From: Pseudaquabacterium terrae
GTDB lineage: Bacteria; Pseudomonadota; Gammaproteobacteria; Burkholderiales; Burkholderiaceae_C
Length of the DNA: 64,000 bases
Assembly (NCBI RefSeq): GCF_013266755.1
Contig: NZ_JABRWJ010000010.1
Location: 62,001 to 126,000 of the forward strand
Direction: 5' to 3'
Below are positions 15,736 through 23,022 of the stretch, one piece after another. How positions within the stretch are numbered: the stretch's first letter is position 1; each line of letters begins with the position of its first letter. The notes beneath the pieces are model-generated. The model was not told the origin of the DNA. It worked only from the letters and a program-made list of their open reading frames with translations, and ran no database searches. A program made the translations under genes and the position numbers.

Positions 15736-16921
15736 CCAGGGCGCCCATCGAGCCGCGGGCGGATGAGGAACGACCAGTAGCGCAGCGCGTAGAGCGCAAA
15801 GCCGGCCGACCAGAGCGCGGCCGAAGCCAGCAGGGCCTCGGTGATCAGCCGGGGCACGGCCCACGGCAGCAGCACGCGCACGATGCCTGCCAGCAGCACC
15901 AGCACGTAGCAGGCGGTGTCGAAGCCGTCCGCGCGCAAGGGCCGCGCGGTGTGGCCGCGCGCGGTGCGGGTCATCATGCCGATGATCAGCCCGCCGATGG
16001 CCCCGACCGCCAGCGCATGGCTGGCCGTCGAGCTCGAGACCCAACCGACGCTGGCCAGCGCACGCAGCACCAGGTGGACCGGAATCCACAGGTAGGCCAC
16101 GTGCAGGACCCATACCAGCGGCACGCGGGTCGTCCGCCAGGGCTGCCACAGGGCCCAGCGGGCGGCATGGGCACGGCGGCCGCCGCGGCGATGACTGCCA
16201 GCGCGATGCCGTGGATGCCGAGCACATCGGCCGCCAGCAGCGCCAGCACCCCCCCGAGCGCGGCTTTCTCGAGCAGGGGCTTGCGCACCGCGGTCGCGCC
16301 CGGCACGCCGTTGTTCGTGAACATCGGAATGACGCGGCCACCCATCACGACGACGATGAACAGCACGATGTCGAGCGCGAGCTGGATGCCGGCCCAGGCC
16401 GGCGCCGCGATGAGGCCGAGCCGGCCGGCGTGAATGAACGCGGCGGCGATGGCCAGCAGCACCAGCAGGCCGACGAAGAAGTAGTTGCGCCGGGTCCTGG
16501 CACGCAGGAACGGAATGCCCAGCGCGATGGCCGCCGCCAGCGGAAACGCGATGTTGGCTGCCGCGGCGGCCCAGCCCCACGGTGTCAGCACGAGCACGCG
16601 CGCGGCGACCCAGAGTGCCGCCAGCGCCGCGAGCGGCACGCCGGTGGGCGTCGGCAGGTTGCTCCAGTTGCTTCCTGCGGTGAGCAGGAAGCCGACCACC
16701 ACCGCCAGCGTGAAGCCGAACACCATCTCGTGCGCATGCCACAGCGGGCCGTCGAGGTAGGTGCGCCCGAGCAGGCCGGAGAACTGCAGCGCCCACAGGG
16801 CGATGGACAGCGCGGCGAACCCGCTGGCGAGCAGGTAGAACGGCCGGAACGCCAAGTCCCAGAGCGCGAAGCGCTTCGGGGGTGGCTGCGGCGGCTCCTC
16901 AATGGCGAACAGGGTGCTCAT
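15732..16921 (-). pseudogene. nnrS: nnrS, interrupted by a one-base frameshift
   Basis: The NnrS family of haem/copper membrane proteins (12 helices, about 400 residues) helps cells resist nitric oxide. Here the first part (MSTLFAIEEPPQPPPK to about residue 245) is in one frame. The rest, from HAARWALWQPWRTTR through HALAVGAIGGLIIGMMTRTARGH to the stop, is in another. The switch lies at about 16166-16175 (plus-strand context CATGGGCAC) and is what one missing base would cause. Restoring a base gives a full-length, otherwise intact NnrS of about 396 residues. Either the gene is recently inactivated or the sequence has an error in a very GC-rich run; I cannot tell which. It overlaps both neighbours, as expected for a working operon member. 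Confidence 0.8.
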
Positions 16922-18002
16922 GATGGGGTCGATCGATGGACGAGTACTTGATGCGCCAGGCCAGCGCCGACCCCGCGACGGTCAGCACGAAGAGGCCGAT
17001 GGCGGCGGCGTTGATCGCCGAGCCGGTGCGAGCATAGTCGGGAGCCAGCGGCGCCAGGAAGAGCCGCCAGGCCAGCGAGACATGCAACAGCGCCAGCGGC
17101 GCGTAGAACGCCGCGCTGAAGTGCAGCTTCACCCGCGCCACCGCGGGCAGGATGACCGGCGCGTGCCCGAAGATCATGCTGAACACGAAGCCGAGGGCCA
17201 GCGCGTGCAGCGCGGCGTCGCGCCACGGCAGGCCGAGGGACGTGGCCGCCCAGGCCAGACCGCTGAGCGCCAGCCAGCCATGACCCAGCAGCAGGCAGAT
17301 CGCCATGTAGCGGCTCAGTCCGCGCGCAACCACCGTGCGCCGCGCGATGTCGAAGGTGAGCAGCCACAGCGCGAGACCGAACAGGCCCGCGCCGTAGGTG
17401 ACGCCGCCCCAGCCCGAGACCGACGACAGGATGGCGCCGCCGAGCATCACCGCCAGCGCCGCATACAGCGCCACGCCAGCACGCGCGCTGCGCCGCATCA
17501 GGCGTGCCATCTCGAGGCGCTCCGCGGCGATGGTCAGCACCAGGAAGGCCAGCCACAGCGGCACGACGGCCGCGCGAAGCAGGTCGAGCGCGTGGCCCAG
17601 GTTGGCGGCCAGCCAGACCAACGCGGCCATCAGCAGCAGCCCGGTGTGCGAGGCGCGCTGGCGCGCCACGACGATCACGTTGACGAGCACGAAGACCGCC
17701 GCGGCGAAGACCGCCAGCGCCGCGGCCGCTGCGGAATGGCCCGCCAGTGCCAGCACGCCGGCCCCTCCCGATGCTGCCGGCGCCGCGAATGACCAGGCCC
17801 GCTTGACGGCCACCGCGCGTTCGATGCCGATGACCGTGCCGAGGAAGCCGCACACCATCAGGAAAGCGTGCGCGACGACGGCTTGCGTCAGCCAGGCGCT
17901 CGCTTCGATCGGAAGTGGCCAGCCGGCGCGAACCAGGCCTCCGACGATGCCGGCCAGCAGCGATGCAGCCACGACCAGGCCGAACAGCACGCGGACGACC
18001 AT
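16899..18002 (-). CDS. NnrS-like polytopic membrane protein
   Basis: A 367-residue protein with about 12 predicted helices and very little outside the membrane. Motifs include LVRAGWPLP, HAFLMVCGFLGTVIGIERAVAV, and HALALGFVFSMIFGHAPVILPAV. Buried His in the last resembles the HALTVG...GMM pattern of NnrS, hence the name. The ATG at 18002 lies five bases after the preceding gene and the 3' end overlaps nnrS by 23 bases. It probably works with NnrS in NO tolerance or in membrane haem/copper handling; this rests on position and weak similarity only. Confidence 0.75.
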   Translation of the reverse strand: MVVRVLFGLVVAASLLAGIVGGLVRAGWPLPIEASAWLTQAVVAHAFLMVCGFLGTVIGIERAVAVKRAWSFAAPAASGGAGVLALAGHSAAAAALAVFAAAVFVLVNVIVVARQRASHTGLLLMAALVWLAANLGHALDLLRAAVVPLWLAFLVLTIAAERLEMARLMRRSARAGVALYAALAVMLGGAILSSVSGWGGVTYGAGLFGLALWLLTFDIARRTVVARGLSRYMAICLLLGHGWLALSGLAWAATSLGLPWRDAALHALALGFVFSMIFGHAPVILPAVARVKLHFSAAFYAPLALLHVSLAWRLFLAPLAPDYARTGSAINAAAIGLFVLTVAGSALAWRIKYSSIDRPHHEHPVRH

Positions 18003-18007
18003 GAGCG

Positions 18008-18352
18008 TTACCAGCCCATGAAGGCCTTGGCGCGCGGGCTCATGCGGTCGGGGCTCCAGGCGGGCTCCCAGACCAGCTCGACGGCAATCTCGAAACCTTC
18101 GGGTGCCACCCGGTCGAGCGCCGTCTCGACGTCCTCGAGGATCAGGTCCGTCACCGGGCAAGCGGCCGAGGTCATCGTGATCACCGCATGGAGCCGGCCG
18201 TCCGCGACGGTGACGCCGTAGACGAGGCCGACGTCGACGATCGACAGTGCCACTTCCGGGTCGACCACGCGCATCAGGGCCTGCTCGATCGGCATGCGCA
18301 TCAGCGCGGGTCCGATGTAGGGGTACGGCGATGCGGAAGTCCGGTCGTTCAT
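18008..18352 (-). CDS. DUF59/MIP18-type metal-sulfur cluster assembly factor
   Basis: A 114-residue cytoplasmic protein of the PaaD/SufT/YitW group. The domain covers residues 20-105: ALMRVVDPEVALSIVDVGLVYGV, then MTSAACPVTDLI with the conserved Cys, and VWEPAWSPDRMSPRAK. Family members help mature Fe-S proteins. Lying between nsrR and the NnrS genes, it may repair clusters damaged by nitric oxide; that part is inference. The start overlaps the nsrR stop by four bases (ATGA). Confidence 0.88.
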   Translation of the reverse strand: MNDRTSASPYPYIGPALMRMPIEQALMRVVDPEVALSIVDVGLVYGVTVADGRLHAVITMTSAACPVTDLILEDVETALDRVAPEGFEIAVELVWEPAWSPDRMSPRAKAFMGW

Positions 18353-18792
18353 CGTGGTCTGCCGATGTTCAGCACGCTGACGAGCGACGGCTGATCGCGC
18401 ACCAGGTCGGCCAGCGTGCAGCGGTCGAGCGTGGCGTAGAAGGCCTGCACGGCGTCGGCCAGCACGCCGCGCAGGCGGCAGCAGCCGGCGATCGCGCAAT
18501 GGCCGCCGCCGGCCTCGAAGCATTCGGCCGGCAGCGCGGCGCCTTCGGTGTCGCGCACGACCTGGCCGATCGACACCGCGTCGCTCGGCCGCGCGAGCGC
18601 CATGCCGCCGCCTTTGCCTCGGATCGTCGTCAACCAGCCTTGTTTGCCGAGGAAGTGGACGATCTTCGTCAGGTGGTTCTCCGACATGTCGAAGGCGGCG
18701 GCAATCTCGGCGATCGTCGCGCGCCGGCCGGGTTCGGCCGCCAGGAAGATGAGCACGCGCAGGCTGTAGTCGGTGAATGCGGTCAGCTTCAT
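18349..18792 (-). CDS. nsrR: nitric oxide-sensing repressor, Rrf2 family
   Basis: A 147-residue winged-helix regulator that binds an Fe-S cluster and loses DNA affinity when NO attacks it. The N-terminus MKLTAFTDYSLRVL and the wing GKGGGMAL are typical of NsrR. Cluster ligands are C91, C99 and C104 or C105 (ECFEAGGGHC...GCC); the first spacing is a little wider than in E. coli NsrR (C91, C96, C102). It starts 16 bases after norB and so sits inside the operon it should control. A matching operator stands upstream of norB at 21228. Confidence 0.92.
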   Translation of the reverse strand: MKLTAFTDYSLRVLIFLAAEPGRRATIAEIAAAFDMSENHLTKIVHFLGKQGWLTTIRGKGGGMALARPSDAVSIGQVVRDTEGAALPAECFEAGGGHCAIAGCCRLRGVLADAVQAFYATLDRCTLADLVRDQPSLVSVLNIGRPR

Positions 18793-18808
18793 GGCGGTGG
18801 CATCCGGG

Positions 18809-21088
18809 TCAATGCTTGAATGCGGTACTGGCCACCGCGCCGAGCGCGGGCTGCCGCGCCACCGCGCCGCGGCGCAGCAGCTTCAGCGCGTACAGCGCCA
18901 GGAACACGCTGCCGACGGCGAACACGATGTCGCCGGGCACGCGCAGCCACACCAGCGTTTCCATCACCGGCGAATGCATGATCTCCGGCGAGCGCGCGTA
19001 CCACAGGCCCTTCGAGAGGCTGGCCCAGGCCTGGTAGATGCCGGCCGGCAGCAGCGACATGAAGACCATCATCGCGAGGCCAATGTTCAGGCTCCAGAAC
19101 GCGGGCGTCAGGAACTTGTCCGCATGCAGGTTTCGTTCGTACAGCCCGCGCAGGCAGAACAGCATCAGGCCGATGCCCAGCATGCCGTAGACGCCGAACA
19201 GCGCCGCGTGGCCGTGGGCCGCCGTCATGTTCAGGCCTTGCACGTAGTAAAGCGACGCCGGCGGGTTGATCGCGAAGCCGAGCAGGCCCGCGCCCACCGT
19301 GTTCCAGAAGCCGACCGCGACGAACGACAGGATGACCCACTTGTACGCGCCGAGCCACGCCACGTTGCGCGACCGGCGCCAGGTCTGCAGCGCCTCCAGG
19401 CCGATCAGCGTCAGCGGCACGACCTCGAGCGCCGAGAACACCGAGCCCACCGCGATCACCGAGGTCGGCGTGCCGGTCCAGTACAGGTGGTGCAGCGTGC
19501 CGAGGATGCCGCCGAACAGGAACACGATGGTCTCGGCGACGATCGCGCGGTTCGCGCTCGCCGCGCGCACGAGGCCGAGGTTGGTGAAGATCAGCGCGAC
19601 CACGGCGGTGGCGAAGACCTCGAAGAAGCCTTCCACCCACAGGTGCACCAGCCACCAGCGCCAGTACTCGATCATCGAGTAGTGCGTGTGCTGGCCCCAG
19701 GTGAGCGACGTGGCATAGAAGCCGCCGATGCAGCTGGCCGACAGGAAGACCATCGCGATCAGGCCGCGCGTCTCCGAAGGCTTCTTCAATGCCGGCCAAA
19801 GTGCGCGGCCGAGCAGGAAGACCCAGAACAGCAGGCCGGCGAACAGCAGCAGCTGCCAGACGCGGCCCATGCTGGTGAACTCGAGGCCCTGGTTGCCGAG
19901 CCAGAAGGCGAAGTGAATGCCGCGGTGCTGCAGCGTGCCGAGCCAGCCGGTGATGGTCGAGCCCAGCACGACGACGATCAGCGCCCAGAACAGCGCATCG
20001 ACGCCGAGCTTCTGCAGCTTCGGCTCCTTGCCCGACAGCAGCGGCGCGACATAGAGGCCGGTGGCGAGCCACGCGGTGGCGATCCAGAAGATGCCGACCT
20101 GCGTGTGGATGGTGCGGCTCGTGACGTACGGCAGCACCTCGGCCAGCGGCAGGCCGAAGAACGACTGGCCCTCGACCGCGTAATGCGCGGTGATGACGCC
20201 CATCGCGATCTGCAGCAGCATCAGCCCGATGACGGCGAAGAAGTACTTGCGCGTGGCCTTCATCGACGGTGTCGCCTTCGCGCCCGCCAGCGGATCGGCC
20301 TTCGGCACCTGCGCTTCTTCCTCGTGCTCGCCGCGGCCCTGCAGCCACAGCATCGCGGCGATGCCGGCCAGCAGCAGGATGATGCTGGCCATCGACCACA
20401 TCGCCGCCGACGTCGACAGCGTATTGCCGACCAGCGGCTCGTGCGGCCAGTTGCTGGTGTACGAGAGATCCGTTTCCCCGGGCCGGTTCGTCACCGCCGC
20501 CCAGGCCGACCAGAAGAAGAACGCGGCCAGGGCCCGGCGCTCGGCGGGGTCGGGCAGCGCGCCGTCGGTCATCGCGTACTGCTCGCGCAGCTTGGCGAGC
20601 GCGGGGTCGCTGCCGAACAGGCTTTCGTAGTGCGCGGCGACCTGCCTGATCGCCCGTGCGCGCTCGGCGGACACCTTCACGGTGCCGTCGATGTCGTCGT
20701 AGGTGTTGCGGCGCATCTCGTCGCGCACGCGGGCGTTCACGGCCGCCCGGTCCGCTTCGGACAGGCTGCCGCCGCGCGGCTGTTCGGCAGCGCGAATGGC
20801 CTGCAGCGCGACCGCCTCGCGGTGCAGCCAGTCGGCCGACCAGTCGGGGGCCACGTAGCTGCCGTGTCCCCACACCGTGCCGAGCTGCTGGCCGCCCGCG
20901 GACAACCAGGCCTGCTGGCCCAGCTGGACCTGCTCGCCGGTGAAGAGGACGTCGCCGTCCGTCGACACGACGGCCTTCGGGATCGGCGGCGCCGATAGAT
21001 AGATCTCCCATCCGAGGTACCCGAGTGCCCCGAACGAGAGAACGCAGATGAGGCCGAGCCATCGCCACAGCCTGCTGGTGCTCTTCAT
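18809..21088 (-). CDS. norB: quinol-dependent nitric oxide reductase (qNor)
   Basis: A 759-residue single-subunit enzyme that reduces NO to N2O using quinol. TM1 is at residues 8-28. An extracytoplasmic domain follows that replaces NorC but lacks a haem c motif (WGHGSYVAPDWSADWLHRE). Then come 12 helices of the NorB core with His-rich helices (HTHYSMIEYW, AHGHAALFGVYG, HHLYWTG) and VEGFFE near the non-haem iron. Length fits qNor (about 760) rather than cNor (about 460). AGGA precedes the ATG. Upstream are an FNR-type box, a NsrR operator and a 41-codon ORF whose stop overlaps the norB ATG. Confidence 0.96.
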   Translation of the reverse strand: MKSTSRLWRWLGLICVLSFGALGYLGWEIYLSAPPIPKAVVSTDGDVLFTGEQVQLGQQAWLSAGGQQLGTVWGHGSYVAPDWSADWLHREAVALQAIRAAEQPRGGSLSEADRAAVNARVRDEMRRNTYDDIDGTVKVSAERARAIRQVAAHYESLFGSDPALAKLREQYAMTDGALPDPAERRALAAFFFWSAWAAVTNRPGETDLSYTSNWPHEPLVGNTLSTSAAMWSMASIILLLAGIAAMLWLQGRGEHEEEAQVPKADPLAGAKATPSMKATRKYFFAVIGLMLLQIAMGVITAHYAVEGQSFFGLPLAEVLPYVTSRTIHTQVGIFWIATAWLATGLYVAPLLSGKEPKLQKLGVDALFWALIVVVLGSTITGWLGTLQHRGIHFAFWLGNQGLEFTSMGRVWQLLLFAGLLFWVFLLGRALWPALKKPSETRGLIAMVFLSASCIGGFYATSLTWGQHTHYSMIEYWRWWLVHLWVEGFFEVFATAVVALIFTNLGLVRAASANRAIVAETIVFLFGGILGTLHHLYWTGTPTSVIAVGSVFSALEVVPLTLIGLEALQTWRRSRNVAWLGAYKWVILSFVAVGFWNTVGAGLLGFAINPPASLYYVQGLNMTAAHGHAALFGVYGMLGIGLMLFCLRGLYERNLHADKFLTPAFWSLNIGLAMMVFMSLLPAGIYQAWASLSKGLWYARSPEIMHSPVMETLVWLRVPGDIVFAVGSVFLALYALKLLRRGAVARQPALGAVASTAFKH

Positions 21089-21210
21089 GTCTGGTCCTGT
21101 TGAACGTTGGAGTGAGTCGTTGCGCGTATCAAGCGCCGCCGCAGGTGGCGGTCGCGCGGTGCAACTGGCCGCACATCAACCGTCGCCGCGATGGGAACAC
21201 TCACGCTCAT
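21085..21210 (-). CDS. possible 41-residue leader ORF upstream of norB
   Basis: Starts MSVSVPIAATVDVRPV and ends NVQQDQT. GGAG stands about nine bases before the ATG and the stop codon overlaps the norB ATG as ATGA, which would couple the two. The predicted norB transcript (start near 21243) would carry it. The peptide is Arg-rich in the middle and has no known domain. It may be a true small protein, a translational coupling device, or chance. Confidence 0.4.
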   Translation of the reverse strand: MSVSVPIAATVDVRPVAPRDRHLRRRLIRATTHSNVQQDQT

Positions 21211-21227
21211 GGTTCGCTCCGTTATCG

Positions 21228-21250
21228 AAGGTGCATTCGAGATGCATCTA
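21228..21250. promoter_or_regulatory. NsrR operator of the norB promoter
   Basis: Two 11-base half sites, AAGGTGCATTC and AGATGCATCTA, separated by one G, match the known NsrR consensus (AAGATGYATTT-N-AAATRCATCTT) at 9 of 11 positions each. It covers about -7 to +16 of the transcript predicted from the FNR-type box, so bound NsrR would block transcription. nsrR is the second full gene of the operon, giving a feedback loop. Confidence 0.75.
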
Positions 21251-21277
21251 TCGTAGGGAGCGCCCCCTGGCGCGAGC

Positions 21278-21291
21278 TTGCGCCACGTCAA
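21278..21291. promoter_or_regulatory. FNR-type box of the norB promoter
   Basis: TTGC-GCCACG-TCAA, one mismatch to TTGA-N6-TCAA. A start 41.5 bases downstream on the minus strand (about 21243) puts TACGAT (21255-21250) exactly at -12 to -7. The box is therefore well placed to activate norB. The remaining parts of the 320-base gap between norB and the arsR-type gene (21292-21408) show no gene or clear signal. Confidence 0.65.
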
Positions 21292-21408
21292 AGAGGGGGC
21301 AGATCTTGCCAGCGGCGCAGGCTGCTTCGAGCAGCCGCGCCTTCGCGACGCCGAAGGCGCGCACGCGGGAGGAGCGCTGCTTCGGTTGACGCGAATCGAT
21401 CGGCGCCG

Positions 21409-21816
21409 TCAGGTCCGGCGCGCCCTGGCCTTGGGCGCTGCCGGCGCCGTGCGGGCGAACACCGCGCGGCCGCTGGCGCGGCGTTCGAGCTGGCGCGCGA
21501 TGTTGCCGCACACCAGGTCGCACAGCGCGTAGACGTTCGGGTCGACGATGCGGTAGTAGCCGCTGGTGCCGCGGCTTTCGCGCTCCACCAGTCCCTGCTG
21601 CGTCAGGAACGCCAGGTGGCGCGAGATGTTGGCCGAGGTGTAGCCGCACAGCTGCGCCAGCTCGCCGACGCTGCGTTCGCCGCTGCGCAGCAGGTTCAGG
21701 ATCTGCAGGCGCGTCGGCTCCGACAGCGCCTGGAAATACGCCGCCACCTGTTCCAGGGCCTCGGGGGGCAAACCTTCCATGCTGATGCCGAGCGGGGGTG
21801 GTTGTCGAACCGACAT
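21409..21816 (-). CDS. ArsR/SmtB-family repressor
   Basis: A 135-residue winged-helix regulator. The fold covers residues 20-105: LEQVAAYFQALSEPTRLQILNLL, recognition helix SVGELAQLCGYTSANISRHLAFL, wing GLVERESRGTSGYYRI. Cys in QLCGY and in ALCDLVCGN could form a metal or redox sensing site, but the classical ArsR CVC motif in the recognition helix is absent. The C-terminus is Arg/Ala-rich. It is divergent from the RND efflux genes, and two TACGTA-centred palindromes lie in the shared promoter region, so it probably represses the pump and itself. Confidence 0.85.
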   Translation of the reverse strand: MSVRQPPPLGISMEGLPPEALEQVAAYFQALSEPTRLQILNLLRSGERSVGELAQLCGYTSANISRHLAFLTQQGLVERESRGTSGYYRIVDPNVYALCDLVCGNIARQLERRASGRAVFARTAPAAPKARARRT

Positions 21817-21857
21817 GATGCCTCAGCGCCGCATGCTGCTCCGATGGTTTGACTAAA

Positions 21858-21892
21858 TACGTACTTGACTATTTAACTACGTAGCTAATAAT
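21858..21892 (+). promoter_or_regulatory. efflux operon promoter with ArsR-type operator
   Basis: TTGACT (21865-21870), a 16-base spacer and AATAAT (21887-21892) form a good sigma-70 promoter for the efflux genes. In the spacer is a near-perfect palindrome, TTAACTACGTAGCTAA (21873-21888), and a second TACGTA core at 21858 is centred 20 bases upstream. The AT-rich block stands out against the GC-rich surroundings. A repressor bound here would cover both promoter hexamers. Confidence 0.65.
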
Positions 21893-21947
21893 ACACGTCA
21901 AGCCCGACCCCATCCGCCTCCTTCACCACCACCCTTCCGCAAACGCC

Positions 21948-23009
21948 ATGGCATTCGATGCAAGCCGAACCCTCCTGGGCGCCGTGTGGCTGGCGCTGGC
22001 GCTGGGCGCGTCGGCCGGCAGCCCGCCGGCGCCACCCACCGCGCCAACGCCCGCGCTGCCGACCGCGCCGGTCACGTCCAGCGGCGCCGCGGACGTCAGC
22101 GGCTTCGATGGCGTGGTGCAGGCCGTTCGCCAGACCGTGGTGGCGGCGCAGGTGCCCGGCGCCGTCGTGGCGCTGGACGTGAAGGCGGGCGACGCGGTGC
22201 GTGCCGGCCAGGTGCTGCTGCGGCTGGATGCGCGCGCGGCCGAGCAGACCGCCGCCGCCGGCGCGGCACAGGTGCAGGCCGCCCGCGCCGCGCAGGACGC
22301 GGCCAGCAAGGACTTCGAGCGGCAGCAGCAGCTGTTCCAGCAGAACTACATCAGCCGGGCGGCGCTGGACCGCGCCGAGGCGCAATACAAGGCGACGCAG
22401 GCGCAGGCCTCCGCGCAGCTGGCCGCCGCCGGCGCCGCGCGCACGCAGTCGGGCTTCTACGTGGTGAAGGCACCCTACGACGGCGTGGTGTCGGATGTGG
22501 CGGTGGTGCTGGGCGACATGGCGATGCCCGGCCGCGCGCTGCTCACGCTGCACGACCCGCGTCTCTTGCGCGTCAGCGTCGCCGTGCCGCAGAGGGTGGC
22601 GGCGCGCCTGGCGCCGGGGCAGCCGCTGCAGGTGGAGCTGCCCGGCCTGGCCGCCGGGCGCATCACGCCGCTGAAGACGCAGCTGCTGCCGACGGTGGAC
22701 CCCGCCACGCACACGCTCGAGCTGCGGCTGGACCTGCCCGCCGGCCTGCGCGGCGCCACGCCCGGCCTGTTCGCCCGCGCGTGGCTGCCGGTGGCAGGCG
22801 GCGCCGAGGCGCGGCTCTACGTGCCGGCGCGCGCGGTGGTGCGCCGCGCCGAGCTCACTGCCGTCTACGTCATCGGCAACGAGGGGCGGCCGCTGCTGCG
22901 CCAGGTGCGGCTCGGCCGCATCCAGGGCGATGGGGTGGAGGTGCTGGCCGGCGTGTCGGCCGGCGAGCAGGTGGTGCTCGAGCCGCAGGCGGCCGCCCGC
23001 CTGCCTTGA
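21948..23009 (+). CDS. RND efflux periplasmic adaptor (membrane fusion protein)
   Basis: A 353-residue exported protein with a signal peptide at residues 1-24 (LLGAVWLALALGASAG) followed by a Pro/Thr-rich linker. The biotinyl-lipoyl-like halves are VPGAVVALDVKAGDAVRAGQVLLRLD (about 68-93) and FYVVKAPYDGVVSDVAV (about 168-184), separated by a coiled-coil hairpin. A beta-barrel and membrane-proximal domain complete it. It bridges the RND pump to an outer membrane channel, which is not encoded nearby. No lipobox is seen. It stands 14 bases before the pump gene and under the ArsR-type promoter. Confidence 0.92.
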   Translation: MAFDASRTLLGAVWLALALGASAGSPPAPPTAPTPALPTAPVTSSGAADVSGFDGVVQAVRQTVVAAQVPGAVVALDVKAGDAVRAGQVLLRLDARAAEQTAAAGAAQVQAARAAQDAASKDFERQQQLFQQNYISRAALDRAEAQYKATQAQASAQLAAAGAARTQSGFYVVKAPYDGVVSDVAVVLGDMAMPGRALLTLHDPRLLRVSVAVPQRVAARLAPGQPLQVELPGLAAGRITPLKTQLLPTVDPATHTLELRLDLPAGLRGATPGLFARAWLPVAGGAEARLYVPARAVVRRAELTAVYVIGNEGRPLLRQVRLGRIQGDGVEVLAGVSAGEQVVLEPQAAARLP

Positions 23010-23022
23010 AGGGACGCCCGGC

